Positions 1-6,474 of a stretch of DNA of 11,326 nucleotides are shown here, in pieces. The stretch's first letter is position 1, and every line of letters starts with the position of its first letter. The notes beneath the pieces are model-generated. The model was given only the letters and a program-made list of their open reading frames with translations. It searched no databases and was not told the DNA's origin. The stretch covers positions 1-11,326 of the forward strand of contig ONWL01000067.1 in assembly GCA_900321525.1 (NCBI GenBank), in the 5' to 3' direction. Origin of the DNA: an uncultured Eubacteriales bacterium. GTDB lineage: Bacteria; Bacillota; Clostridia; Lachnospirales; Lachnospiraceae. The position numbers and the translations under genes are program-made.

Positions 1-720
1 CTTTTCACGGCTGACCTGTACAAAAGGTGCCAGATGAGACAGAGTAATGCTCTGTCCTCCGTACTGGGAACTGGCGATCTGGGCAATGCCCTGTGTGGCA
101 ATATTACATGCAGTAGAAAAACTCTTTGGCCGCTCAATCATGGTCTCACTGATGACTGTGCCATTCTGCAGCATATCGTCTAAATTCACCAAACAGCAAT
201 TGTGCATATGCTGGGCAAAATAATCCGCATCATGAAAATGAATGATCCCCTGCTCATGTGCTTCTACAATATCTTCCGGCAACAGAAAACGTCTGGTAAT
301 GTCTTTGCTGACTTCACCGGCCATATAATCTCTTTGTACACTGTTTACGGTAGGATTTTTATTGGAATTTTCCTGTTTTACCTCTTCATTATTGCATTCT
401 AATAAACTAAGAATTTGCTGGTCGGTAGAATTGGCTTTGCGCACCAAAGCTCTCTTATAGCGATACGTAATATAGTTCTTAGCAACCGCATACGCCTGAT
501 GCATCATAATTTCCTGCTCCACCAAGTCCTGAATTTCCTCTACATTTGGAGAATGACTCATGTTCTGACAGAACTCCTGTACCGCATCGCAAATATCTTT
601 TAGCTGTTCCTCTGTCAAACGCTCGTTCTCTTCTACACTTACGTTCGCTCTTGAAACAGCGGATTCGATCTTTTTCAGATCAAATTCTACTTCCATGCCG
701 CTTCTTTTTATAATTCTCAT
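1..720 (-). CDS. nrdD: Anaerobic (class III) ribonucleoside-triphosphate reductase, N-terminal 240 residues
   Basis: This is the N-terminal third of the glycyl-radical enzyme that reduces ribonucleoside triphosphates to dNTPs without oxygen, after activation by NrdG; the rest lies beyond the left edge. Residues 2 to about 95 form an ATP cone, the allosteric domain that senses ATP/dATP (start RIIKRSG, then EFDLKKIESAV). The catalytic barrel begins near residue 130 and shows HFHDADYF (161-168), HNCCLVNLDDML (173-184) and the conserved block from TACNIATQ to SSQYGGQSI (203-225), all typical of clostridial NrdD. The ATG at 718-720 is preferred because GGGGG (730-734) lies 9 bases upstream. An ATG at 727-729 is in frame but abuts that run, leaving no spacing. 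The upstream region carries a promoter with two NrdR boxes. Family assignment is secure; the glycyl-radical site and C-terminal cysteines cannot be checked here. Confidence 0.95.
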   Translation of the reverse strand, partial: MRIIKRSGMEVEFDLKKIESAVSRANVSVEENERLTEEQLKDICDAVQEFCQNMSHSPNVEEIQDLVEQEIMMHQAYAVAKNYITYRYKRALVRKANSTDQQILSLLECNNEEVKQENSNKNPTVNSVQRDYMAGEVSKDITRRFLLPEDIVEAHEQGIIHFHDADYFAQHMHNCCLVNLDDMLQNGTVISETMIERPKSFSTACNIATQGIAQIASSQYGGQSITLSHLAPFVQVSREK

Positions 721-796
721 GGTCTTCATCCCCCGTAATGTAAATTCCTCACTGGCACTGCATCCTTACATGTCTATGTTGTGCCGTCTGTTGAAT

Positions 797-826
797 ATGT
801 TACTATATCTTGTGTCTGCATGTCAA
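797..826 (-). promoter_or_regulatory. Predicted sigma-A promoter of nrdD
   Basis: On the minus strand a perfect -35 box TTGACA (821-826) is followed after 18 bases by TAACAT (797-802), which matches the -10 consensus at 4 of 6 positions. Transcription would start near 790, leaving a leader of about 70 bases before the nrdD ATG. The left NrdR box lies over the spacer and -10, which fits a repressible promoter. The -35 is convincing; the -10 and spacing are only fair. Confidence 0.65.
800..815 (-). promoter_or_regulatory. NrdR box, promoter-proximal
   Basis: The plus-strand sequence TTACTATATCTTGTGT matches the palindromic NrdR consensus ACACWATATATWGTGT at 13 of 16 positions. NrdR is a zinc-finger/ATP-cone repressor of ribonucleotide reductase genes and binds paired boxes. 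This box overlaps the predicted -10 of nrdD and the spacer between -35 and -10, so binding should block RNA polymerase. Confidence 0.75.
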
Positions 827-831
827 CGGGA

Positions 832-847
832 ATACAAGATATGGTAT
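832..847 (-). promoter_or_regulatory. NrdR box, promoter-distal
   Basis: ATACAAGATATGGTAT matches the NrdR consensus at 12 of 16 positions. It starts exactly 32 bases from the first box, about three helical turns, which is the phasing known for tandem NrdR boxes. It lies just upstream of the predicted -35 of nrdD. The pairing and phasing make the call stronger than either box alone. Confidence 0.72.
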
Positions 848-880
848 GTTTTTATTTTATACAATCGTCTTTTGCCAAAT

Positions 881-931
881 TTCGGTTTCGTAAAAAGCCA
901 TTGAAACACAAGCATTTTTTACGAAACCGAA
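881..931. repeat. 16-bp perfect inverted repeat between the HAD gene and nrdD
   Basis: TTCGGTTTCGTAAAAA (881-896) and its exact reverse complement (916-931) are separated by 19 bases. The structure begins six bases after the HAD stop codon and ends upstream of the nrdD promoter, so it is placed like a transcription terminator for the HAD transcript. No T-tract follows the stem on either strand and the loop-proximal half is A/T-rich, so it is not a classical intrinsic terminator. It could instead stabilise an mRNA 3' end or bind a protein. Confidence 0.6.
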
Positions 932-936
932 TCCTG

Positions 937-1596
937 TCATTTTTGTAGATAATCTATCACGGCCAGGCCATCGGACAAGATTGCCTCTGCCATCTCTGCC
1001 ACCTCCTGTGATGGCTGTCTTAGATCCGGGATACAGATCACCGGTATCCGTCCTGCATGGGCAGCCCGAATACCATTTTCAGAATCTTCTAAAACCAATA
1101 CATGTTCCGGTTCCACACCTGCCTTTTCACAGGCAAGCAGAAAGATCTCAGGATCTGGCTTAGAATGCTGTACCATTTCTCCACCAATGACCCCTTTGTT
1201 AAAATACCAGTCAATGCCTGCTTCCTGTAAATACCGTTCCACATAGCAGGACTTTGTAGAGGATGCCACCATACAGGGAATATCCTGCTCCACCAGATAC
1301 ACCAGCAACTCCAGAATTCCCTTTTTGATGGGAAGTCCCTGACAACCTGCCGCCACTTTCTGGTCCATCCGCTCCCTGGCAACATGACCGGTTTTCTGTA
1401 CATCATATCCTTCCCCATAGTGGCTATGCATAATCCGTGCCAGATTTTCTCCTGCTGTCCCCAGTGTTTCTACATAAACTTTTTTTGTCAGCGTATACCC
1501 CTGCTCCGCCATCACTTCGCCAAGGGCCTCCATAAACAGACGCTCTGAATCAAAAATCAGACCATCCATATCAAACAATACCAGTTCCGGTCTCAT
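937..1596 (-). CDS. HAD-superfamily hydrolase, beta-phosphoglucomutase-like
   Basis: A 219-residue cytoplasmic HAD subfamily IA enzyme with an alpha-helical cap. Motif I is DMDGLIFDSE (residues 9-18: D9 is the expected nucleophile, D11 the acid/base). Motif II is the VASSTK serine, motif III the lysine of SKPDPEIF, and motif IV the acidic pair of LVLEDSENGI. The length is normal for phosphatases or phosphomutases of this group. The substrate cannot be predicted; sugar phosphates are common in the family. The ATG at 1594-1596 is chosen because GGGGAG (1606-1611) lies 9 bases upstream and the HAD fold begins immediately. The frame stays open to 1710, but that extension enters repeat element A and gives a Lys/Arg-rich stretch foreign to the family. 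Removing element A would leave the gene about 25 bases after the small membrane-protein gene, suggesting they were once co-transcribed. Confidence 0.9.
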   Translation of the reverse strand: MRPELVLFDMDGLIFDSERLFMEALGEVMAEQGYTLTKKVYVETLGTAGENLARIMHSHYGEGYDVQKTGHVARERMDQKVAAGCQGLPIKKGILELLVYLVEQDIPCMVASSTKSCYVERYLQEAGIDWYFNKGVIGGEMVQHSKPDPEIFLLACEKAGVEPEHVLVLEDSENGIRAAHAGRIPVICIPDLRQPSQEVAEMAEAILSDGLAVIDYLQK

Positions 1597-1619
1597 ACAC
1601 CATTGCTCCCCTTTCATTT

Positions 1620-1630
1620 TTATCCAAAAT
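1620..1630. repeat. Left copy of the 11-bp direct repeat flanking element A
   Basis: TTATCCAAAAT occurs here and again at 1842-1852, directly abutting the two ends of element A. This is what a target-site duplication made on insertion would look like. The right copy includes the stop codon of the small membrane-protein gene, so the original sequence can be inferred. Confidence 0.6.
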
Positions 1631-1841
1631 TGGGCAATTGCAAAACCGTGATAACGAACGCCTTTCATCAAAATTTCTATTGGAAAAACACGCTTTCGCT
1701 TCGGTTTCATGCAACGGTACTAATATTTTTTATCGCTTAACGCTCGAAAAAAGTAACGGCATTCCACAGAGTTTTTCAAATGAAAATTTTCTGATGTGCA
1801 GGCTGTTTTCTGCTCTGTTCACAGAGTTTTGCAATTACCTA
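1631..1841. mobile_element. MITE/ERIC-like repeat element A (211 bp)
   Basis: The element has terminal inverted repeats: TGGGCAATTGCAAAAC at the left end and the reverse complement of TAGGTAATTGCAAAAC at the right, 14 of 16 identical. It is bounded on both sides by the 11-bp repeat TTATCCAAAAT. It shares an 18-base identical block, ACACGCTTTCGCTTCGGT (1688-1705), with the minus strand of element B (6620-6637). Partly conserved sequence around GCAACGG, the following T-run and a matching A-run continues beyond the block. No protein is encoded, so any movement would need a transposase elsewhere. The element lies 34 bases upstream of the HAD start. It could instead be a structured leader RNA, but the flanking duplication favours insertion. 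Confidence 0.65.
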
Positions 1842-1852
1842 TTATCCAAAAT
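1842..1852. repeat. Right copy of the 11-bp direct repeat flanking element A
   Basis: This second copy of TTATCCAAAAT abuts the right end of element A. On the minus strand it reads ATTTTGGATAA and encodes the last residues and the stop codon of the small membrane protein. Confidence 0.6.
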
Positions 1853-1946
1853 ACCATACCAGTGCCACGATCACCACGATCAATACCATGACCACAATGC
1901 TTACCTGCATCAGGCGCACCAACTTCTTTGCCTTTTGAAAATCCAT
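1842..1946 (-). CDS. Small single-pass membrane protein (34 residues), function unknown
   Basis: The reading frame starts at an ATG (1944-1946) with GGGAGG (1956-1961) nine bases upstream, a strong ribosome binding site, and ends with TAA at 1842-1844. The product begins MDFQKAKKLVRLMQ, a short positively charged amphipathic stretch, followed by VSIVVMVLIVVIVALVWYF, a convincing membrane-spanning segment of about 19 residues, and a C-terminal Gly. By the positive-inside rule the N-terminus should be cytoplasmic. It belongs to no family I can name. It is squeezed between repeat elements A and C. The neat charge/hydrophobic layout and good ribosome binding site argue for a real gene, but 34 codons is short enough that chance cannot be excluded. 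Confidence 0.6.
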   Translation of the reverse strand: MDFQKAKKLVRLMQVSIVVMVLIVVIVALVWYFG

Positions 1947-1966
1947 ATCCTTTTTCCTCCCAGAGC

Positions 1967-2185
1967 CTTATTGTCACAAAGAACGTGTTTTTTAGTAACT
2001 TTTTAGTACCCTCACAGTTACGGGCAAAAATCCATTCCAAATCGACTTTGTCGTTTGTGTTTTTGCCTGCAAGACTCAGGATTTTGCTTCGCAAAACCTT
2101 CGCAAAATAGTAACTCATGAATATTTACATTTTTCAAATAAAGTTTTGACGAACACGTCCAGTATCATAGTTTCACAATTGCCTA
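1967..2185. repeat. Degenerate repeat element C (about 219 bp)
   Basis: The right end (2170-2185) is the reverse complement of TAGGCAATTGTGAAAC, matching the ends of elements A and B at 13 of 16 positions. The left end is diverged and only placed approximately, at CCTTATTGTCACAAAG. Nested complementary arms are visible: ACGTGTT (1983-1989) with AACACGT (2152-2158), GGCAAAAA (2023-2030) with TTTTTGCC (2060-2067), and the small hairpin TTTTGC/GCAAAA at 2082-2096. The length and position, about 20 bases upstream of the small membrane-protein start, match the other elements. I see no clear flanking duplication and no long identical block shared with A or B, so membership rests on one end, length and foldback form. 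Confidence 0.42.
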
Positions 2186-2205
2186 CATGCATGATTTACC
2201 CTCTG

Positions 2206-3954
2206 CTACTCCAGCTTCCAACTGCTTTGACTGCCCGATTTCGTCCTCTTCACCACCAGTTGTCGATCCAGCTGTTCTTTCAATTCTCTTACATGAGAAA
2301 TGATGCCAATGAGACGATTTCCATCTGACAGCTGATTCAAAATAGCAATGGCCTGTCCTCTCGATTCTTCATCCAGAGAACCAAATCCCTCATCAATAAA
2401 CATGGTATCCAACTGTACCGCCCCGGCTCTGCCCTGAATCACATCGGATAAGCCAAGAGCCATTGCCAGCGCTGCCATAAAAGATTCTCCACCGGATAAT
2501 GTTTTCACATCCCGAACAGAATCCGTCACAAGACTATAGACATCTATATCCAATCCCACATTGGTATTGCCTGCCAGGTGATCTAAACTACGGCATTGCA
2601 GCAGGAATTGTCTGCCATTCATTTGCATCAGACGCTGATTGGCAGCCTGCAATACTTCCTGAAAATAATATCTCTGTACATAAGTTTCCAGTCCGATCCG
2701 CCCACTGCCCACCAGATTGCCACTTACCGTTCGGGCAAGATCAGAAACCATATCATACTGTTTTCCCAGCTTCTTTCCAGCCTCTGCCTTTTCTTTCAAT
2801 TGTGTCAGCTGCTTGTTATTCCCGTCTATCATACTGCCAAGCCGATTGATGCTTTGCTCTGTCTGCTTCCGTCTTCCTTCCAGTTCTCCGGTCAGCTGGC
2901 CTAACTTCTGTAAATCCACCGGCTGTTTTCCGGCTGTCTTCTGTTGCAGATGTTCTATCCGCTCCTGTATTCTGCCGCATTCATTTTCATAAGCAGTGCA
3001 GTCTTCTTCTAGCTGTTGTAGTTCTGCCGCTGTCCGCTTGCTGCTTTGATACACCGCCTCTTCCGCAAATCCATGTTCTGCCAAAGCCTGCATGTATGCC
3101 TGTTTGCCTGCTTCATACTCTGCCCTGCATTTGATCAATTGGATTTCACTGGTTTCTACCTTTCCTGCCCATTTATTCTGATACTCTGCACACTCCTTTG
3201 CCTGCCTGCGTGTCCGTTCCAGATCTACATCCAAACGATGCAGGCTTTCTGTAATCCCCTGCTGTTTTTGGACAGCTTCTGACTGGGTGATCGGAGAAGG
3301 CGTTTCTTCCGGTGTCTCCTGATACACCAGCCGTTCCTGAATGGATGCCACCATTGCCTGTGCTGCACCTGCCTGTGCAGAAACCTCTGTCAACTGTTGT
3401 TGTATGGTATCCTGTGCTATGGATATCTGTTGCAGTTTTTCTTCCTGATTTTTTCTGGTCTGCTGCCCCTGCTGATAAAATGCCACATCTTTCCTTGCCA
3501 CTTTCAACTGCTCTTCCAACCGCTTCAACTGGTCTCCCATCTCTCTTACGTCACGGTAAAAAACAGCAATGTCTGCTTCCTGAGGCTCATACCTACTGCC
3601 GGTGATCTCACTACCTTCACTGCGAATCTGTCCGGTCAATTCCTGATATGCATCATTGACAGATGCAAATTCCTTTTCCTGCTTCTCACGAAACAGACGT
3701 GCCTGCTCACTGGCAGCTCTGGCAGCTTCCACCTGTGCCTGGGAGATATTTTTCTGACTGCATGCTGCTTTCTTTGGATGAGTCAGAGAACCACATACCG
3801 GACAGGGAATCCCTTCCTGCAAATCTGCTGCCAGAATTCCGGCCTGTTCCTGTACCCATATGTCAGAAAGCGTATTGTACTGGGCTGTTGCTCTATTATC
3901 CTGCTCCACAGACTGGTTTCTGGCTTTCAGCGCGGTTTCCCATTCTACTTTTTT
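2206..3954 (-). CDS. sbcC: SbcC C-terminal fragment (582 residues)
   Basis: This is the downstream part of the interrupted sbcC, given here from the point where family-like sequence begins (KKVEWETALKARN). The frame is open further upstream to an ATG at 4177-4179, but that stretch (MKQLISRSMHHCC...) is an out-of-frame reading of the first coiled coil and is not family-like. It contains the zinc hook CPVCG (codons about 3790-3804), the returning coiled coil, the LSGGES signature, Walker B with DEGFGSLDEE and the H-loop histidine. I see no good ribosome binding site at the junction, so independent translation is doubtful. Confidence 0.82.
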   Translation of the reverse strand, partial: KKVEWETALKARNQSVEQDNRATAQYNTLSDIWVQEQAGILAADLQEGIPCPVCGSLTHPKKAACSQKNISQAQVEAARAASEQARLFREKQEKEFASVNDAYQELTGQIRSEGSEITGSRYEPQEADIAVFYRDVREMGDQLKRLEEQLKVARKDVAFYQQGQQTRKNQEEKLQQISIAQDTIQQQLTEVSAQAGAAQAMVASIQERLVYQETPEETPSPITQSEAVQKQQGITESLHRLDVDLERTRRQAKECAEYQNKWAGKVETSEIQLIKCRAEYEAGKQAYMQALAEHGFAEEAVYQSSKRTAAELQQLEEDCTAYENECGRIQERIEHLQQKTAGKQPVDLQKLGQLTGELEGRRKQTEQSINRLGSMIDGNNKQLTQLKEKAEAGKKLGKQYDMVSDLARTVSGNLVGSGRIGLETYVQRYYFQEVLQAANQRLMQMNGRQFLLQCRSLDHLAGNTNVGLDIDVYSLVTDSVRDVKTLSGGESFMAALAMALGLSDVIQGRAGAVQLDTMFIDEGFGSLDEESRGQAIAILNQLSDGNRLIGIISHVRELKEQLDRQLVVKRTKSGSQSSWKLE

Positions 3955-5290
3955 AATACTCCAATTTTTCAGCTTCAAATACAGTTTGCTTTTCCTGCTC
4001 CAGTTGTCTGGCATCCTGTATATATTTTGCTTGTGCCTGTTCCAACTGTTTTTGCTGTTTCCGGATTGCCTGTACGTTGTTTTTTTCCTGTTCCAATTGC
4101 AAAAACAATGGTTCCATTTCCTGCAACCGATTCCGCTTTTGCAGCAGTGGTGCATACTCCTGCTTATAAGCTGCTTCACAGGCAGCCTGTTGTCTTTCTG
4201 CTGTCTCAGCCTGACGCTGTGCCTGTTGAAACGTCTTTTTGTTATCGGTCAACTGCTGTTCCAGACTGGTAACTTCCTGCTTACCTTTCTGGTATGCAGT
4301 TTCGTACCCGATCACTTCCTGACAACGACGCGCCCCATTGATCTGCGCCCTTCGTGCCTGCTGCTCTCCCTGCCTGGCATCCAATTCTGCCTTTGCCTGC
4401 TTTGCCTGCTGCAGTGCAGCAAAGTGTTCATTGATTTGTCTGCCCTGTTCTTCTCTGCGCAGTGCCTGTTTATGCTGTTCCTCCAGTCGTGCCTGTTCTG
4501 CTTTTTGCTGTGCCTGAAACCGGGTCAGTTCCATATTGACCTGTTCTGCCAGTGCAACCAACTCCTGCCGCCTGGTCTGTGACTGAGACAGCAATTCCTG
4601 CCATTCTGTCTCATAACCGGTTTCCGCAATCCCTTCAATCTGCCGGAAAGCTGATTGCACTTCAGTTTCCAGTACCTCTAGTTCCTGACGCAGTACACTG
4701 GCACGATCCGAAAGCTTATTTTGCAGGGTCTGATACAGACGGGTATCAAATATTTTGGAAAAAATCTTCTTTCGCTCATCAGAATTTGCCTGTAACAGTT
4801 CGATAAAATCTCCCTGCGCCAACATGGCTGTCTTGGTAAACTGGGCACGATCCAGACCGATCAGTTCTACTATTTTCTGATTGATCACAGTACGGTTTCC
4901 CGGCCATTCTGTGCCATCTGGCATGATCAGCGCCACCCGTGCCTTTTGCTCTGTCAGCTTCACCTTTCCTTCTGCATCTTTTCGCTTGCTGGTTCGTGTA
5001 AAATTGGGATTTCTCCGGATGGTATATGGTACACCTCTGCACAAAAATGTCAGTTCCACATAAGTCTCCACATCTGGCAGAGCATACTGACTGCGCATCA
5101 TATCTCCATCCCGCTTCCCACCGCTGGTATCGTCATAAAGCGCATAGACAATGGCATCAAATATGGTGGTTTTCCCTGCCCCGGTATCTCCTGTAATCAA
5201 AAAAATACCGCGATCCACCCGGTCAAAAGCAATCACTTCCACCCCTGCATAAGAACCAAAGGCAGACATGGTCAGTTTCAATGGCTTCAT
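3953..5290 (-). CDS. sbcC: SbcC N-terminal fragment (445 residues)
   Basis: This is the upstream open frame of the interrupted sbcC. It contains the N-terminal ATPase half with Walker A at residues 34-41 and the Q-loop region, then a long Gln/Glu/Lys/Arg-rich coiled coil from about residue 180 to the end. It stops at TAA (3953-3955), about 50 residues before the zinc hook. Alone it lacks Walker B, the signature motif and the hook, so it should not form a working ATPase, although it might still bind SbcD or DNA. Start and translational coupling to sbcD are as described for the full gene. Confidence 0.85.
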   Translation of the reverse strand: MKPLKLTMSAFGSYAGVEVIAFDRVDRGIFLITGDTGAGKTTIFDAIVYALYDDTSGGKRDGDMMRSQYALPDVETYVELTFLCRGVPYTIRRNPNFTRTSKRKDAEGKVKLTEQKARVALIMPDGTEWPGNRTVINQKIVELIGLDRAQFTKTAMLAQGDFIELLQANSDERKKIFSKIFDTRLYQTLQNKLSDRASVLRQELEVLETEVQSAFRQIEGIAETGYETEWQELLSQSQTRRQELVALAEQVNMELTRFQAQQKAEQARLEEQHKQALRREEQGRQINEHFAALQQAKQAKAELDARQGEQQARRAQINGARRCQEVIGYETAYQKGKQEVTSLEQQLTDNKKTFQQAQRQAETAERQQAACEAAYKQEYAPLLQKRNRLQEMEPLFLQLEQEKNNVQAIRKQQKQLEQAQAKYIQDARQLEQEKQTVFEAEKLEY

Positions 5291-6450
5291 GTGCGCACCT
5301 CCTCTTGTATCTCATCCAGAATCTCCTGTATATAGGATTCCTGCTCTGCATTCAGCCCATAACCATGCCGTTCTCTGTAAAACTGTGAAAACAGCTCCAT
5401 GGGACTTTGCAACACACCCATCGTCTCTGTGGGCTGCATCCGGCTTCTGGTTCGGGTGTTGTCCACATTGACTTCAAGTAGCTGGGGAAACCGCTCCTTT
5501 AACTGTTCCACTGGACGATAGGCCATTTCTGTCTCATCGGTCAGCGTCACACTGATGTAATCTTCTGACCGGTCCATCACAATGACATCTGCAAACTCAC
5601 CTCTAATGGTGCGTACATCCCGCAGTGGATGGAGCGGTATTTCCTCTATGACAGGCGCCGTTCCTTTTTCTCCCAATGTTACCACTGTCATAGATTTTTG
5701 ATGTCTGCTTTCACTGACAGAATATTTCAATGGCGTACCGCAATAGCGGATATGATCCGCTCCGATCCGCTGCCTCCCGTGAATATGTCCAAGGGCCACA
5801 TAGTCAAACTGACGGACTGCGGAAACATCTACATTGTCAAGTCCTCCTACATTCAGCGAAGGAAGTTCCGAATCACAGCATTCTGGTTTTTCTGTTCCAC
5901 TGGTATAAAACTGATGAGATACCAATACATTGCGATGATCTGATTTGATCTGCTCCCTGTCAATCATTGCCTGAATGGCAGAATGATAATCGGTAATCGT
6001 CTCCTCCGGAAACAACTGTCGTACATAGCCCGGCTTACAAAAAGGCATCAGATAAAAATCCACTGCTCCATACCCATCCTGCAAAGTCACCTTTTGCAAA
6101 TATTCCTCTGTGGTTTTCGGTAGATAACAGGCAAAATGCAGATGGAGCTTTTTTAACAGAGTACCTGCATAATTCAAACGATCCATGGAATCATGATTTC
6201 CAGCAATGATCATCACTTCCGGTGCCGGTTTCACTTCTGAAAGCTCTGTGAGAAACTCATCAAACAGACTCACCGCCTCCCCGGAAGGCGCAGACTTATC
6301 ATACACATCCCCTGCAATCACCACTGCATCCGGCATGAGACGCTGTACCTGCTCTACAATCTGGTGTAAAATATACCGCTGATCCTCTTTCAAAGAATAA
6401 CCATGCAGCATCTTACCAATATGTAAATCCGACAAATGTACAAATTTCAT
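5287..6450 (-). CDS. sbcD: Exonuclease subunit SbcD (Mre11-type nuclease)
   Basis: This 387-residue protein is the metallophosphoesterase subunit of SbcCD, supplying the Mn-dependent endo/exonuclease active site. All five phosphoesterase motifs are visible: SDLH (7-10), GDVYD (47-51), GNHD (84-87), the histidine of VSHQF and the GHIH pair in VALGHIHGRQ. A capping domain and the segment that contacts SbcC follow. The length is normal. The ATG at 6448-6450 gives the canonical MKFVHLSDLHIGK start. TAAGGAGG (6463-6470) lies 12 bases upstream, longer than ideal. An in-frame ATG at 6460-6462 directly abuts that site and is less likely. The stop overlaps the sbcC start by four bases, consistent with coupled synthesis. 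Repeat element B ends only 24 bases upstream of the start, so any promoter must lie in or beyond it. Confidence 0.95.
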   Translation of the reverse strand: MKFVHLSDLHIGKMLHGYSLKEDQRYILHQIVEQVQRLMPDAVVIAGDVYDKSAPSGEAVSLFDEFLTELSEVKPAPEVMIIAGNHDSMDRLNYAGTLLKKLHLHFACYLPKTTEEYLQKVTLQDGYGAVDFYLMPFCKPGYVRQLFPEETITDYHSAIQAMIDREQIKSDHRNVLVSHQFYTSGTEKPECCDSELPSLNVGGLDNVDVSAVRQFDYVALGHIHGRQRIGADHIRYCGTPLKYSVSESRHQKSMTVVTLGEKGTAPVIEEIPLHPLRDVRTIRGEFADVIVMDRSEDYISVTLTDETEMAYRPVEQLKERFPQLLEVNVDNTRTRSRMQPTETMGVLQSPMELFSQFYRERHGYGLNAEQESYIQEILDEIQEEVRT

Positions 6451-6474
6451 ATCAGTCTTCATCCTCCTTATCTT

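Larger units (their letters stand above)
2206..5290 (-). pseudogene. sbcC: Exonuclease subunit SbcC, interrupted by a +1 frameshift
   Basis: SbcC is the Rad50-type ATPase subunit of SbcCD, which cleaves DNA hairpins and processes double-strand ends. Joining the two frames by skipping one base next to the TAA at 3953-3955 gives about 1027 residues, close to the usual length. The halves supply a complete set of motifs: Walker A GDTGAGKT (34-41), two coiled-coil arms, zinc hook CPVC near 496-499, signature LSGGESFMAAL, Walker B ending TMFIDE, D-loop GSLDEE and the switch histidine in IGIISHV. The first frame runs ...FEAEKLEY-stop; the family-like sequence resumes at KKVEWETALKARN one frame over, beside six A's. 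The start overlaps the sbcD stop by four bases (ATGA), with AGGAGG seven bases upstream. A real disabling mutation, a sequencing error in the A-run and, less likely, recoding are all possible; the intactness of the rest argues for a recent event or an error. Confidence 0.9.

Noticed and set aside
202..904. Short plus-strand frames at 202-402, 415-603 and 695-904
   Set aside because: They are antisense to nrdD and its leader, without ribosome binding sites or recognisable products.
1597..1710. N-terminal extension of the HAD protein (MKPKRKRVF...)
   Set aside because: It is encoded by the end of repeat element A and precedes the normal HAD start, which has its own ribosome binding site at 1606-1611.
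1819..2118. Minus-strand frame of 99 codons
   Set aside because: It runs through element C and then over the small membrane-protein gene in another frame. It has no protein-like pattern, while the 34-codon frame has a ribosome binding site and a clean membrane segment.
3949..3958. Programmed +1 frameshift in sbcC
   Set aside because: The site TAT TAA A lacks the hallmarks of known +1 recoding sites: no internal Shine-Dalgarno at the right distance, no slippery CUU-type codon, and re-pairing of the Tyr tRNA would be poor. It is kept only as a minor alternative to an indel or sequencing error.
3397..4272. Plus-strand open frame of 291 codons, very rich in Leu, Phe, Cys and Ser
   Set aside because: It lies antisense to the sbcC coiled coil. 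Glu/Gln/Lys-rich coding sequence reads as Leu/Phe/Cys/Ser on the other strand, which mimics a membrane protein. It has no ribosome binding site or family features. Overlapping plus-strand frames at 2499-4582 are rejected for the same reason.
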